Assembly: GCF_025602895.1 (NCBI RefSeq) | Contig: NW_026516229.1 | Span: 186,001 to 250,000, forward strand | Origin: Polychytrium aggregatum | Taxonomy: Eukaryota; Chytridiomycota; Chytridiomycetes; Polychytriales | Direction: 5' to 3' | Length of the DNA: 64,000 nucleotides | In this document: piece after piece, positions 11,058 through 22,048 of the stretch | Layout of the letters: each line of letters begins with the position of its first letter | Position numbering within the stretch: position 1 is the first letter of the stretch | Notes under the pieces: generated by a model | What the model saw: the letters and a program-made list of their open reading frames with translations, nothing else | Databases searched by the model: none | Told to the model about the DNA's origin: nothing | Made by a program: the position numbers and the translations under genes

Positions 11058-11848
11058 GATGGGTGCTTTTGCTTGTCTGGAATGCTCTACTAGTGGGAGA
11101 TCTCGGCCGGAGGTGACACGGGCTGACTAGGATGGGCAGATGGGCAGATGGATGGAAGGATGGGGGCAGGGAGAACGCTCGACGGACGCTTTTCTCTCGG
11201 CAGGCAACTGGGCTGATTTCGATGGAGCTGGATTTCTCGACACGGCGCAACCAGGCGCAGACAGACATTCCGTCGCCATATCGAGGGATGCCAGGGGGCG
11301 GGGCGGGCAGGCAGCCGAGCGGGACAGCAAGTCGCGGGTCCTGGGCAGGCGTGTGTGTGTGTGCGACATGGGGGCATGGACAGTGTCGCTCTGTGCAGCC
11401 GCGCCGCCAAGCTGCTGCTGCCGCTGTACTGTGGCGCGCTCAGGGACGCACAGCACACTCGACACAGAACAGTGCGCTCGGCACTATCGACACACGCGCA
11501 GCTCGTCCCGCGCACAGGCCGCGCACAAGCCGGTGCGGACGCGCCGCCGGCCAATCGCTGCCCCGTCCACCAGCCATTTCCGGCCAAAGGCGCGCACAGC
11601 GGCACACGATCGGATCGAGCCACTGTGTTGGATCGAGCCACCGATGCAGGGCAAGGGCTCGCCCGCCCCTGGCACACCCCTCCCCCCAGGGTTTGCTGGG
11701 ACGCGCCGATTGGCCCGCCCGCTCGCTTGCTTTCCTGCCTCGTCGCCGCCTTGGGCGTTCTTGCTGCCGCTTTCCACCATCGCCCCAACCGCCCACCGCA
11801 TCCCATCCCGTCCCGGCTGGTGGAATCCTCCCCGAGCTGCGAGCAGTC
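11058..11848. other. Divergent promoter region, RRM gene / p24 gene
   Basis: Separates two divergent start codons. Long open frames on both strands here have no motif and are GC-driven. The segment 11600-11840 is C-rich with pyrimidine tracts, as expected of a leader. No specific site assigned. Confidence 0.5.
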
Positions 11849-13476
11849 ATGCACCACCGATCGTCCTGGATCACCGCCCTCCTGGCCATTGTGCTGGCCG
11901 TCTCGTACGTCCATGCCCTCCACTTTTACCTCGACGGCGCCGATATGCGGTGCTTTGTCGAGGAACTCCCTGCCGACTCGAACGTCATCGGCTCTTTCAA
12001 GTCCGAGACCTGGGGCGAGGAGACCCAGAGCTACCAAGAAAACGCTGCCGTCGGCATCCAAATCTTTGTCGAAGTAAGCACCTAATTTGCGCAATGGCGA
12101 CAGCGGCCAACCATCGCTTTCGCCTTGCCTATCAACACCGGTTTCGGCAACCAGATGCGCAGGAGCGACTTGGGCTTCTGTTGTTTGCCCCGTGCCTGAT
12201 CAAACTGGCCAAATGCCCTTCTCTGGACTCGCCTACTTGCTCGATTACCTCCGCATCCTGCCACGCTCAGCCCTCTGACTCAGCAGCGCCTGCTCTCGCA
12301 TTCTCCAGGATCTGGCCACTCGCCACGCCATCGTCAACCAGAAGGCCGGCCACAAGGGTCGCTTCTCCTTCACCACCACCGAGTCGGGCGAGCACCACCT
12401 CTGCTTGTGAGTTGTGGATGCTCCAGCACTCTGGATCAATGCTGGATCCGTATTTCATGGGATCCATTGTTGTGTGCGCATGGCAAACGATCAAGCCTCA
12501 GCCTCGCGTAGCTGCCTCTGACCCACCTGTCACCCGATAATGACCTCGGCTCAAAACCCATCTAGCTCCCAGAACTCGACCACTTGGTTCAACAGCATCA
12601 AGACCGTATGTTGCCGCGGCATGGCTATTGCTCAGTTTTTATCTTGTCTTGCCTTGTCTTACCTTGCCTTTCCCGACTGACCATACATCTCGTGTGCTTC
12701 CTTTCCTCCAGCGACTCTACGTTGAGCTGATGTTTGGCGATCCCACCCACAAGCTCGAGGATGGAAAGAAGGATGAGAAGCTCAACGGTGCGTATCCGTA
12801 CCTTGCTCATTTCGCCGCATAGTCCTCCGCCGCCGGACAGTGTTGATATCTTTGGGACTGATCGTCCTGGCCTCGTATATGCCTGACACCGCGAACATCT
12901 CTCCAACCCTCCGCCACAGCGCTCACTGTCCGGCTACGCGAAATGAACAACCGCATCAGCAACATTCGTCGCGAGCAGCAGTACCAGCGGGTAGGTCAAC
13001 ACGCCTCCTTCCTCCCCCTTTGTGGGTTGGGTTGCTCATATCCAGGAATGTCTGTTGCTTTGACTGTGCACTCCAATTGGAGAGGATGTATCCACATTCG
13101 CGACTTTGCTGTGGTGCATACGGTCACATCGTTCGTGTTGCATCCATCCGATCTTACTCTGCCGCGTCGATTAAACAAATGCCGCATCTGATACCAGGAC
13201 CGAGAGGTTGAATTCCGCCAGCTCAGCGAAAAGGTCAAGGGTCGCGTCTTTTACTGGACTGTCGTTCAGCTGATTGTGCTCGGTGAGTATCCCGCCAGGT
13301 TGGAAGGCCCTCGCAGGATCGTGACAAGGCCCAGTGCTGCGTGTCCTCCTTTCCGACCCTGCCAGAGTCGTGTGAGCTCGCCCTCACTCTTGTCAACTGG
13401 GTTTCTTTTAGGTCTCACCTGCGCCTGGCAGCTGACGCACTTGAAAAAGTTCTTTGTCAGCAAGAAGTTGGTGTAA
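11849..13476 (+). CDS. p24-alpha family cargo receptor (TMED4/9, Erp1-like)
   Basis: Type I membrane protein of COPI/COPII vesicles that sorts cargo between ER and Golgi. Seven exons: 11849-12073, 12309-12406, 12566-12605, 12712-12787, 12920-12990, 13198-13282 and 13412-13476; all phases agree, about 219 residues. A signal peptide (WITALLAIVLAVSYVHA) precedes a GOLD domain opening with LHFYLDGADMRCFVEEL. The two GOLD cysteines are at about residues 34 and 107 (HHLCF). A coiled-coil stretch (MNNRISNIRREQQYQR) leads to a transmembrane helix around VVQLIVLGLTCAWQ. The tail HLKKFFVSKKLV carries the FF COPII-exit motif and a dilysine COPI signal, as in the alpha subfamily. Six introns in 1.6 kb is dense for a fungus and typical of early-diverging lineages. 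Confidence 0.93.
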
Positions 13477-13923
13477 AGCCTATGTTAGTGACGACGCCCA
13501 TGGGATCGGTCCCTGAGCCTTGCCTTGCCGTGCCTCCCCTCCCCTCATCCAAGATTCGGGAGATTCGGGACATGTGAATGCAGACCACCTCCAATCGGCA
13601 TCGGCACTGTGTGTTGGTTCGTGGATTTTGTGCCGTTTGAGAGTTAGAGCCTCGTTCCTACTGTTCGTTGAGGAATAAATGTTGCTGCATATTGGAAGCC
13701 TCCGTTCGCCACTCCGTCAGCCTCTGTATGAGCACACACTTCCGGTGGCGGTGAACCTGCTCGAGGTGGCGAAGCAGTCCCGGACGATTCAAGCCGAGCT
13801 GCGTATCCCCTGCCCTGATTGCGCGGTGTGGATGGCCGTTATCGATTATGGATATATATATTCCATTTAAAAGAGTGGACAATCGGTTTCACGAATAGCA
13901 TTGGCGGTAACGATAGTAGTAGT
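13477..13923. other. Intergenic, convergent 3' ends
   Basis: Between the p24 gene (+) and GH16 (-). No gene-like frame. An AT-rich segment near 13845-13870 (ATATATATTCC) may serve 3' end formation. Confidence 0.45.
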
Positions 13924-15525
13924 CTAGATCAGAGTCGTCAGGAGCGACAGCACAAGGGACGAGAGCACCAGCACCGAGGCGAGTCCGACGTGGTGGGCAG
14001 ATCGGGCGCCCGAGGTCTTGACTGCAATAGGAGCAGGGGCAGAGCCAGGGGAAGTGGTCGGGGACGATGAGCTGGCAGCACTCGAGACGGCAATCGGGCT
14101 TGCAGTCGCCATGGCAACGCCCGTTCGTGGGGCCGCTGTCACGATCGCACCGGTAGGACAGGTCACGGCCGTGTCGGGGTTGAAGGAAGTGAGGGCCGTG
14201 GGCTGGTAGAGCTTGATGGAGTTGATGGCCCAGTAGGCCTCCCCAAAGGCCGAGGGGGTGTTGGCGACGTAGGCGTCGCAGACGGGCTCGCCTCCCGTGG
14301 TCATCGGGCAAGCCGCATCGGCAGCATTGGAGAGCCAGGAGCCACACAAGTTGGTGTCGATGATGAAGGTCATGTCCTGGAAATAGTCTGGCGAGCAGCA
14401 GTCGAACGGGAAGTACACCTCAGGCTCGCCCCAGGTGGAGGGGTTGGGCTTGGACTGGGCAATGTCCGTGGGAATGTTGCTGCGCGGGAAGAAGTAGATG
14501 GCAAGCTGGTTGAGGTCCAGGTTCAGGGCATAGACACCGCCACCGTTTTGGTTGAAGAGGGCGCCGATGCCGCCGCTGGCCTCGTCGTTGTTGGCGCATC
14601 CAAGGGGGACGTCGGGCTGCTTGGGGATGTTGCCATCGCAGATGACGCCCGTGATGGTCGAGGTCTGGTTGCGCCGGTCGGCGGGCGACGAGTAGCATCC
14701 GGGCCCGGTGTAGATGTTGTAGTGGTTCTGGTCACGCTGGTTGATGGTCTCCATGATGTCGATCTCGGCAATGAGCGTGGCGTTGGTCGACTTTTTGAAC
14801 CACAGGGCCGGCCACACGCCGCAGCCTGTGGGCACATGCTGGACGTCAAAGATGTACAGCCCCTGGGCAAACCTATCGACGGATTCGAGGCGGATGGCCG
14901 AGCGACCGGTGCTGGTGGCCGGGACGACGGTCTGGTTGTCGGTGAAGAGGTAGGTTGCGCCACCGGCAAGGGCAGCGGAGCCGACGGGGCTCACGGCCCC
15001 GTTGATGAGACCGCTCTGGAGGGCCGTTGGGCGGTCGACATAATAGGCGAAGCCGCCGGGGACGCCGCTGTTTTGGAAGGCAAACTGGTCATAGAAAGCC
15101 GGTCCGACACCAAAGTCCTTCTGGAGGACGTACGAGATGGAGCTCGGGGTACTCATAGATGTAGAGAGAGGGGTGGGCAGAGACAGAGGCCTGGCGGACG
15201 ACGTCAAGCAGATGCAGCGACGGCCAGAGAAGAGCGTCTGCAGACGGAGCGAAGGAGGAGAGAGAGGGCACCCAGAGCAGAAAGCGTCCTCGAAGCCAAG
15301 CTCGTCTGTTGTGCTCGGCTGAGGGGGGAAAGAGACGTTGCTGGGGCGATCATGGGGTCCTCTATTTCCAACAACAAAGACGGAAACGTTCGACAGAATA
15401 GAGCGGCTGTCCTTGCCGAGCGCGGGCGCGACACCACCACGCAGGCCAAGAAGGCAGCAGAAGCACAGGGACAGACACAGGTTGTTGTGGGCTGGACCAA
15501 GCGGCAGTGCGGGCAGTGCCTGCAT
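13924..15525 (-). CDS. GH16-family beta-glucanase, likely GPI-anchored
   Basis: Endo-acting beta-1,3(4)-glucan hydrolase or transglycosidase of the cell wall. One long frame of about 533 residues from the ATG at 15525. The GH16 catalytic signature EIDIME is at residues 254-259, with GVWPALWF just upstream. Conserved aromatic and cysteine-rich segments (FDCCSPDYFQDMTF, SIKLYQP) follow. The start gives a secretory signal-like segment (LCLSLCFCCLLGL). The C-terminus has a Ser/Thr/Pro-rich stalk and ends with SGARSAHHVGLASVLVLSS plus a hydrophobic run, as in GPI-anchored proteins. Residues about 38-125, between signal and catalytic domain, look low-complexity, so a small in-frame intron there is possible, or translation from Met at about 15156. 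The start lies only 96 bp from the SCOCO stop codon. Confidence 0.85.
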   Translation of the reverse strand: MQALPALPLGPAHNNLCLSLCFCCLLGLRGGVAPALGKDSRSILSNVSVFVVGNRGPHDRPSNVSFPPQPSTTDELGFEDAFCSGCPLSPPSLRLQTLFSGRRCICLTSSARPLSLPTPLSTSMSTPSSISYVLQKDFGVGPAFYDQFAFQNSGVPGGFAYYVDRPTALQSGLINGAVSPVGSAALAGGATYLFTDNQTVVPATSTGRSAIRLESVDRFAQGLYIFDVQHVPTGCGVWPALWFKKSTNATLIAEIDIMETINQRDQNHYNIYTGPGCYSSPADRRNQTSTITGVICDGNIPKQPDVPLGCANNDEASGGIGALFNQNGGGVYALNLDLNQLAIYFFPRSNIPTDIAQSKPNPSTWGEPEVYFPFDCCSPDYFQDMTFIIDTNLCGSWLSNAADAACPMTTGGEPVCDAYVANTPSAFGEAYWAINSIKLYQPTALTSFNPDTAVTCPTGAIVTAAPRTGVAMATASPIAVSSAASSSSPTTSPGSAPAPIAVKTSGARSAHHVGLASVLVLSSLVLSLLTTLI

Positions 15526-15621
15526 TTTGGGAGGGCGCAAGCACCAAGGCCCGTATTCGGGACATCGAGGTCAGACAATCCGCGATATCGAGGCCGGCAA
15601 TCACCAAGGCAAGAGACTCAC

Positions 15622-16796
15622 TCAGTCCCAGTCCTCGCGCTCCTGCTCTTCCCGTCGCTCCAGGGCCACCCGCTCAGCGCGGTCCTTCTCCCATTTCGCT
15701 GTCGTTGCGGCCAGGTTGTTGACGTATTTGAAGAGGATCTCGTTCTCGGCACGCAGCTTGCCGTGCTCCTGCTTGGCGGTTTCGCAGCGGCGGATTTGCT
15801 CTGGGTGAAGCAGACCTCGCACGGATGAGTGATGCGTCGCCGGAATGCAGTCGTATCTCGACGAAGCTCAGGATGGAAGCGTCGCACCCACAGCCAGCGG
15901 GATCGCACGCAGCCTGGGGGTTGGCCAGTGCAATCAGTCACGCCAACACAAAGATGCCTGCAATCGTGATGGGAGCCACAGGCGGATCGGCAACAGCGGC
16001 CGCGACGGTATCCCTCAGTGCCAACTGCGGCTTGCTACTGCGGACGTTACCTTTGATAGAATTCTGGAATGCGAGAATGTTTCTGGACAGCGAATCAAAC
16101 CAGATGAGTGTCAGCACACATGGCATGGTCGGCATGTCACGAGCAGCAAATGCAGCTGCATCGGCCCAGCGCAACAACAGAATAAAAATGCACCATCCCA
16201 GCGAAAAGAAGCAGACCCATCGGCATGGGTTGAAACGATGGTTACTTGATGAACAGGAATCGGTCGAGCTCGGAGGCTTCGGCAGATAGCGGCGGGTATG
16301 GCGCGGTGTGGCTCGATTGTGGGGATATGAGATCGTCCAGCAAACTCGGACGGTGCGATGGCTCGGCTGCGATGGTGGCCGACGACAGAGACGAAAGCGA
16401 TGACGGTTTGCTGGCAAGGGCCGGTTGCTGGCTGAGACGAGACCGAGCCTTATGGGCGGACCCAGGCTGTGAAAAAGGAGACGGGATGTGCTTCGATGGC
16501 GGCGCCGCCGTTGGGGTGATCGGCTCGAAGGACCAGTCCAGCAGCGTATTTGACGAGGGTGGAGACGCAGCCGGTATCCTGGGCAGCGACGACGAAGACG
16601 ACGACACTGACCGGCTGACGAGGGTGTCTTGCGAGCTCTGCGGATGGAGCTTGATGGGTGTAAGCGGCTTGGACGATAGGAAGGGAGATGGGCAGTTGGA
16701 GTTTGGGGGTGTCGTCATTGACATTGAGCCCGGGAAGGAATATCTGTCGGACGAGCCACTTGCAGGGGTATCCGACAGGTCAATGAGCGATGCCAT
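15622..16796 (-). CDS. Short coiled-coil (SCOCO/SCOC-like) protein with long disordered N-terminus
   Basis: Exons 16796-16246, 16082-16051 (32 nt) and 15800-15622; phases agree, about 253 residues. The C-terminal coiled coil NILAFQNSIKEQIRRCETAK, continuing KLRAENEILFKYVNNL, matches the SCOC family, whose members act with Arl1-type GTPases at the Golgi and in autophagy (family knowledge). The first 180 or so residues are Ser/Pro-rich and predicted disordered, far longer than the roughly 80-120 residues usual for SCOC. The micro-exon supplies the middle of the coiled coil and is required to bridge the frames. The C-terminus is Glu/Arg-rich (ALERREEQEREDWD). Confidence 0.8.
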
Positions 16797-17469
16797 GGCT
16801 ATAACTCTCGGATGATGATGATAATGATGATGGAGATGACGATGGTTGAAGGAATGCGATTCAGGTGGCAGATTCCAGCTGCGGCTGCAAAGGGCAGGAT
16901 GGGATTAAGGCCAGGTAACTTGAGCAGCGGGAATGGCAGCCGATATCCACGGACGTTGGCAAGTTGAGCAGGACAAGCAGAGGACGCTTCACAGCGAACA
17001 GATGGGTCGCTGATAACGGGGAGAAAAGGTGCTCGACAGACGCAGGTGCGGCTTTGGCTGGCGAATATGGGCGGTGAGTCCGGAGCAGAGGGAAGGGAGG
17101 GTCTGCAACACAGGCGGCGATGGGTTGTTTCGTGGTGCTGGTGTGGCGATTGTCGATATCCGTGGTGGTGAGCGCCGCTATACGAGGCCTATGTCGTTCG
17201 CGGTGCGGACGCCGTTCGTGGTGCGGATGTCGTTCGTGGTGGATGTCGACCGGAAGCTGTTGTGTCCGCGATGAGAAGCGCAGGGAAGGACAGAGAAACA
17301 TCAGCCCGCTTGGCCCAAAACAAACAGAGACCCGGTGGCGCTGCTGGATCGAGCCGGCACACTCGATCCGGCTCCACGCACAGCCACAGCCGTCTCGGTT
17401 TTGGCAGGCCGCGCCAGGCAGATCGCCCGACGCGTGAGGAATGAGGAATCGGCACAGGGCAATGCCAAG

Positions 17470-17503
17470 GCGGCGGCGGCGGCGGTGGTGGTGGTGGTGG
17501 CGA
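17470..17503. repeat. CGG/TGG trinucleotide run
   Basis: Consecutive CGG units followed by TGG units in non-coding DNA. Confidence 0.7.
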
Positions 17504-18834
17504 GCCCGAGGGGCGATAAATCGTCGATGGACTCGGATCGTGTGGCCGGAGTGGATGCGGCGTCGGCGGCATCGACAGCCATGGTCCTGCCGTAGTGCTC
17601 CGGCAGCCCTGTTTTGTTGTGGCATACTGATTCTGAACGCAGGGATCGTCAGGGGAGGGGGAACTAGGGTCTGGTCCCTCATAGCCGCCAACGTGGCCCA
17701 GCACAATCCGCTCGGCTGTCTATTCCCTTCCCACGGTCGTCGACCACGGAGACTGCGCTGGCTGCACATTTCAAATCGACTTGGGGGAGACCGTCGCTGC
17801 GAGTGCGGGCGACTGCACCAGAATGCAGCGGACTGCCGCCGCACCACGGGCCCATCGACATCCAAACATCCTGCGGGCTGCCGGGTTGTTTGGTGTGCTT
17901 GGCGATCCGGCAGCGACGTGTGGTCTCCTGGGCGACAGAATCGCAATCGGACGGCGGCAAGGGTGCTGCAACGTGCATCTGGTCTCCGCCAGAGGCCATT
18001 GCTGGCAGCCGACGAACGTGCGCTGTATAAAGGTGCTGAGCAGGACCGCCGTCCGCAGACCGATTCCTGTTTGCTCGTCGTATGGACCGCAGAAGCCCTG
18101 GTGCTGCCGTTGCCTCGCAGGCACATGTTCATAAGTGAGTGCTCCTCCTCTGACTTTTGGCAGGCTATCTGGGATGCTTGGCCGGCTATCTTTGGGGCCA
18201 GGCCTTGTCGGTCGGAGGATGTTCCTTGGTCGTCTGAGGCCCTTTGATCCTTCCTCGGTCCCCCTTTGATCGTCCGCGGCTCTTCCTCGGCCTTCCTTGC
18301 CAAGGCCGGCTCTTGCGTCCTTCCACAAAGGCACTCGCGCTCTTGGCTCTGCTGTGGCCAAGCCCGACGGCCTTTCCCACGAGGACGCACCGGCCAGCGC
18401 CGCGGTCCCTGCGTCCGTGTTGGCCATATCTTTCGAGCCCATCCACCACCGGGCCACAAGGCCAGAGGCACGCCAACAACCGCATTCGAGGCACACACCG
18501 GCAACATCCAGCACAGGAGACCGCACCCAAAGCCCGCACGACAACACCGAGCACAAGAGACGGCGGCCAACACAACCAACAGCCGTCCGAGGCGTCACAG
18601 GCCGGCCACGCATGCACACATCCTCTGGCCTGCCAGCAAAAGACCTCGCCACCGTATTTTTTTTCCCACACCCATGCCCCATCCTCCTCCATGTTGGTTC
18701 TGCACCCCACCGGCCTTGCCCAGACCGCACTCACGCCACTAACCTTCGCGACCTTCTCAGTTGCCGCTTGACACAATCCGCACGCATCCACCACAACAAG
18801 CCATCGCGCAAGTCTGCTCCCCCCCCCCGGCCTG

Positions 18835-18840
18835 CATATA
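18835..18840 (+). promoter_or_regulatory. Possible TATA box of SKT5
   Basis: TATAAA in the context GCATATAAACATT, about 355 bp upstream of the SKT5 ATG and followed by a pyrimidine-rich leader. A second TATAAA is at 18026-18031. Motif match only. Confidence 0.3.
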
Positions 18841-19193
18841 AACATTCGACCGCTCCCGCTCGTTGGCTACCCTATCTTCCCTCCTCTTGGGTCGTTACTG
18901 TCCCAAACCTTCGCGGCATCCAGGCCCCAACGGATCTCGACCAGCCAACCCGGACTCGGTGCTGTCTTGTCTTGCACCCTTTATCGCAGCCAGATCGCAG
19001 CCAGATCGCTCCTGTTCATCACCCCCCCCCATCCCGCTCGCCGCATCCGATTGCTCCTGCTTTCTGCAGCAGAGTCGCCTTCCACCACAGTCCAGGCCCA
19101 GCCTCGCTCAATAGCCTCTTCCCCGGATCCCTTCCGCCAGCCCCACCGCCTCCCTCCTCTGTCTCCTCGGCACCGCCCGTCTCCCAGCTCGCC

Positions 19194-21377
19194 ATGTCCT
19201 CAACAACCCCCGATGAAAGGCCTCTCCCCCACATCCTGTCCGGCGCTTTCGTCGAGGACCCTGTCTCGCCAACGTTGAGCGCTCCCCCATCGCCCCTCGT
19301 CAACGCCTTCAGCTCCAGGCGCTCGTCCCTCGACACTGCCTCGCTCAACTCTGTAGCCATGTCCACGGCTCTGCAGACCGCCGAGGACCACTATCTGCAG
19401 ACGGCCTCGTACGGCGGCCACCCGCTCAAGAACTCCGTCTCGCTGCCGACCTCCCCCATCGCCCAGCTCGATAGCACCATCGCCGTCTCGGAAATGTCCT
19501 CCAAAATCATGTTCCCGCCGCAGATGAAGATGAACCTGGCTCGAGCTCTCTCACAACACCAGAAACGCTACTCGTCGCTGGCCCTCGACAAGCTCGCCCA
19601 AGCCACCGAGGCCGAGGTGGCCGCTGCCGCCCTCGCGGACCATGCTCGTGGCTCGACGCCCATCTTTGACGACGAGGGCACCGGCTACTCGAGATCCTCT
19701 AGCATTGCGTCCTTTGACCAGGCCATGGCCGCGCAGCCGCACGCCAAGCTCACCCAGAGCAGCGACGACTCTGCCGGCTCTACCCTGTCTTCCAACAAAG
19801 ACGAAGCCTCTGCCGCCTCCGGCCTGGGCTCCGTCGTCTCCAGCCCAGACTCGCAAGCCCAGAACACCACGACCCTGTCCGTCGACACCCTCAACCTTGA
19901 AGCCGCCCAGTCTACCTCCATCGTCAACCGCCTGAGCGAGACCGTGGCCCAGCTCCAAAAGGGCCAGCTCAGCCAGAGCGAGCGCTTCGAGGCCGTCAAG
20001 TTCATCGTCGACCACATCCAGCACCACCCCGACCAGAAGAAGCGTACGGACTATGCAAAGTTTGCCGTCAAGACCCTCAAGTCCATGATCACGCTGAATT
20101 GCGATCCTGAGATCCAGTACTATCTCGGCAACCTCTACATCGGCGGCGTCCCTGGTGATCCCGCTCCCCACAAGTCCAACTTCGCCAAGGCATACAATAT
20201 GTACTCGTCCGCCGCCAAGAAAGACCATCTCGAGTCCATCTACCACGTTGCCCTCTGCCACGAGCGAGGCGCCGGCACTTCCACCAACAAGTCCAAGGCT
20301 GCCCACAATTACAAGAAGGCCGCGATGCTGTGAGTGTGCACCCCCCCCCTCGGACTGCGATGCAACCAAACGCCCTCTGGCTCCGAACTGACGCTCTTCT
20401 CACATTGTGCCCTCTGTAGCAACCATCCTGGCGCCATGTACCGCTTGGGCATGTCGCTACTCCGCGGCGATCTCGGCCAGGCAAAGAATGCCCGTGACGG
20501 TGTCAAGTGGCTGCGGTTGTCGGCCAAGTACGCCACCCCAAAGTATTCGCACGCCCTCTACGAACTGGCCATGCTCCACGATCAGGGCGTCCACAACGTC
20601 GTCTGGACCGACCACGAGTATCTGATCAACCTCCTGACCCAGGCGGCCGCCCTCGGCCACACCGCGGCGCAATACCGTCTGGGCGAGGCTTACGAGTATG
20701 CCAAGTTTGGTGTTTCGGTCGATCCTGGACGCAGTGTCTACTACTACTCGCTCGCCGCCTCAAACGGCCATCCCGAGGTGAGAGTCGGGCGCCTCTTTGG
20801 CTCTCGCGGATGTGTGCAGCGCCCTGTCTGGATCGCAGAATCGCGGACATTGTCGTTGCCTGCGAGTGGCTGCCTGCGTTCGCGCGGAAGATAAGCAGCA
20901 GCATGCTGTGAAGCTCCCTTGTCGGCCAGGCCCCCCCGGCTCATCGGATAAACGCTCTGCTTCCGCTTGGCGCCTGACTGACCGCCCTCTCGCGTGGAAT
21001 ATCTCTGTCCACAGGCCATGTTCGAGCTCGGAGGCTGGTTCCTGACCGGCACCGACGACCCAAACACCGGCTTCCATCTCGACCAGTCTGACTCGGATGC
21101 CTACTACTGGGTCTACAAGGCCGCCGACAAGCACCGTCTCCCCCGCGCCATGTTCGCCGTCGGCTATTTCCACGAAACCGGCGTCGGATGCGCCGTCGAC
21201 CTCGAAAAGGCCATGGAGTGGTACAAGTTGGCATCGGATGCTGGCGATCCAAAGGCCATCAAACGTCTCACCGGCAAGGATCCTGAGCCTCAGCCTACCG
21301 ACACCAACAAGCGCGGCAAGCGATTTATCCGCCGCACCCTCAGCAAGAGCAAGTCCACCAGCTGCACGATCTGCTAA
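19194..21377 (+). CDS. SKT5: Chitin synthase activator, Sel1-repeat protein (Skt5/Chs4-like), CaaX-ended
   Basis: Exons 19194-20329, 20420-20777 and 21015-21377, phases agreeing, about 618 residues. In yeasts this family recruits and activates chitin synthase III at the plasma membrane. The N-terminal third is Ser/Thr-rich and disordered. From about residue 260 come Sel1-type repeats with typical strings: IQYYLGNLYIGG, ESIYHVALCHERGAG, AMYRLGMSLLRG, AQYRLGEAYEYAKFG, AMFELGGWFLTG and AMFAVGYFHETGVG. The tail is basic (NKRGKRFIRRTLSKSKST) and ends CTIC, a CaaX-type prenylation signal as in Chs4/Skt5. The ATG at 19194 was chosen over the longer upstream frame because the preceding sequence is C-rich leader without conserved features. 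The CaaX box suggests farnesyl-dependent membrane attachment (inference). Confidence 0.88.
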
Positions 21378-22048
21378 TCCTTCTGGAGCCCAGTGCTGCC
21401 GCCGTGTATCCGCCTACCTCTGTCCTTGCTGCTTCCTGCTGAGGCCCCCCCTCGACTCACCGAGGACCGTCGTTGTCGACGTCGTCGCCGTTGTTGTGCA
21501 GCCACGCAACTCCACTCTCGCCTGCATTAGTATACTTTTCGACCGCTGCTTTGTGCCCTAATTGCGAAGACCCACCCAACATACATCCCCTCGTTTCCTT
21601 GCTGCCTCACTTGCGACCCTCTGCCTTTGGCTTTTCTTTTTTCTTTTTTCTTTTTTCTTTTTTTGGGTAAGACTCGACGCCAGCCAGCCGGCCCGCACTG
21701 GTAACTCCCTCCCCCCCCCGTAACATCGACTCATTCCATGTGTTTCATCCCTCCCATATACACACGCCTTCTCCGAAATCCATTTCTGTTCGAAGCCAAT
21801 ACACATACATAGCTCCATCATCAAAGCAAACCTTCTCGCGGGCTGTTGCTCGTCCCAGGTGGCTGTGAATGGCTTCCCATCGATCGTGTGCAATTCGGAA
21901 GGGATGGCGACGCCGCTGGTCACCGCAGCCTGGCTCGCACTTGGGGGGTTCCCTGACACAGACAGCCACGGCTGCCTTCCTGCACGCTGCTCTCGAGGCA
22001 CTACTTGCAACGAAAAGTACAAAGGAACCGTGTCGCGGGAAAGGGGGT
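21378..22048. other. Intergenic, convergent 3' ends
   Basis: Between SKT5 (+) and RPA43 (-). Contains a T-rich tract at about 21628-21665 made of TTTTTTC repeats. No gene seen. Confidence 0.5.
21628..21665. repeat. T-rich (TTTTTTC) microsatellite
   Basis: Repeated CTTTTTT units, probably in 3' flanking sequence of SKT5. Confidence 0.65.

Larger units (their letters stand above)
16797..19193. other. Divergent intergenic region (SCOCO / SKT5)
   Basis: About 2.4 kb between divergent starts. It contains a CGG/TGG trinucleotide run (17470-17503), TATA-like motifs at 18026 and 18835, and C-rich leader sequence next to the SKT5 start. A 572-codon minus frame (18579-16861) and a plus frame extending the SKT5 exon upstream show no domain and are not called. 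Confidence 0.5.

Noticed and set aside
11132-11848. Upstream extension of the p24 frame
   Set aside because: The signal peptide begins at 11849; the upstream sequence would bury it and has no homology signal.
14548-15828. 426-codon plus-strand frame opposite GH16
   Set aside because: Antisense shadow of the GH16 gene.
16861-18579. 572-codon minus-strand open frame between SCOCO and SKT5
   Set aside because: Cys/Arg/Trp-rich composition typical of antisense GC-rich frames and no conserved motif; lies in a divergent promoter.
18297-19193. N-terminal extension of the SKT5 frame
   Set aside because: Low-complexity Pro/His/Ser with TATA-like and pyrimidine-rich leader features inside it; ATG at 19194 is the sensible start.
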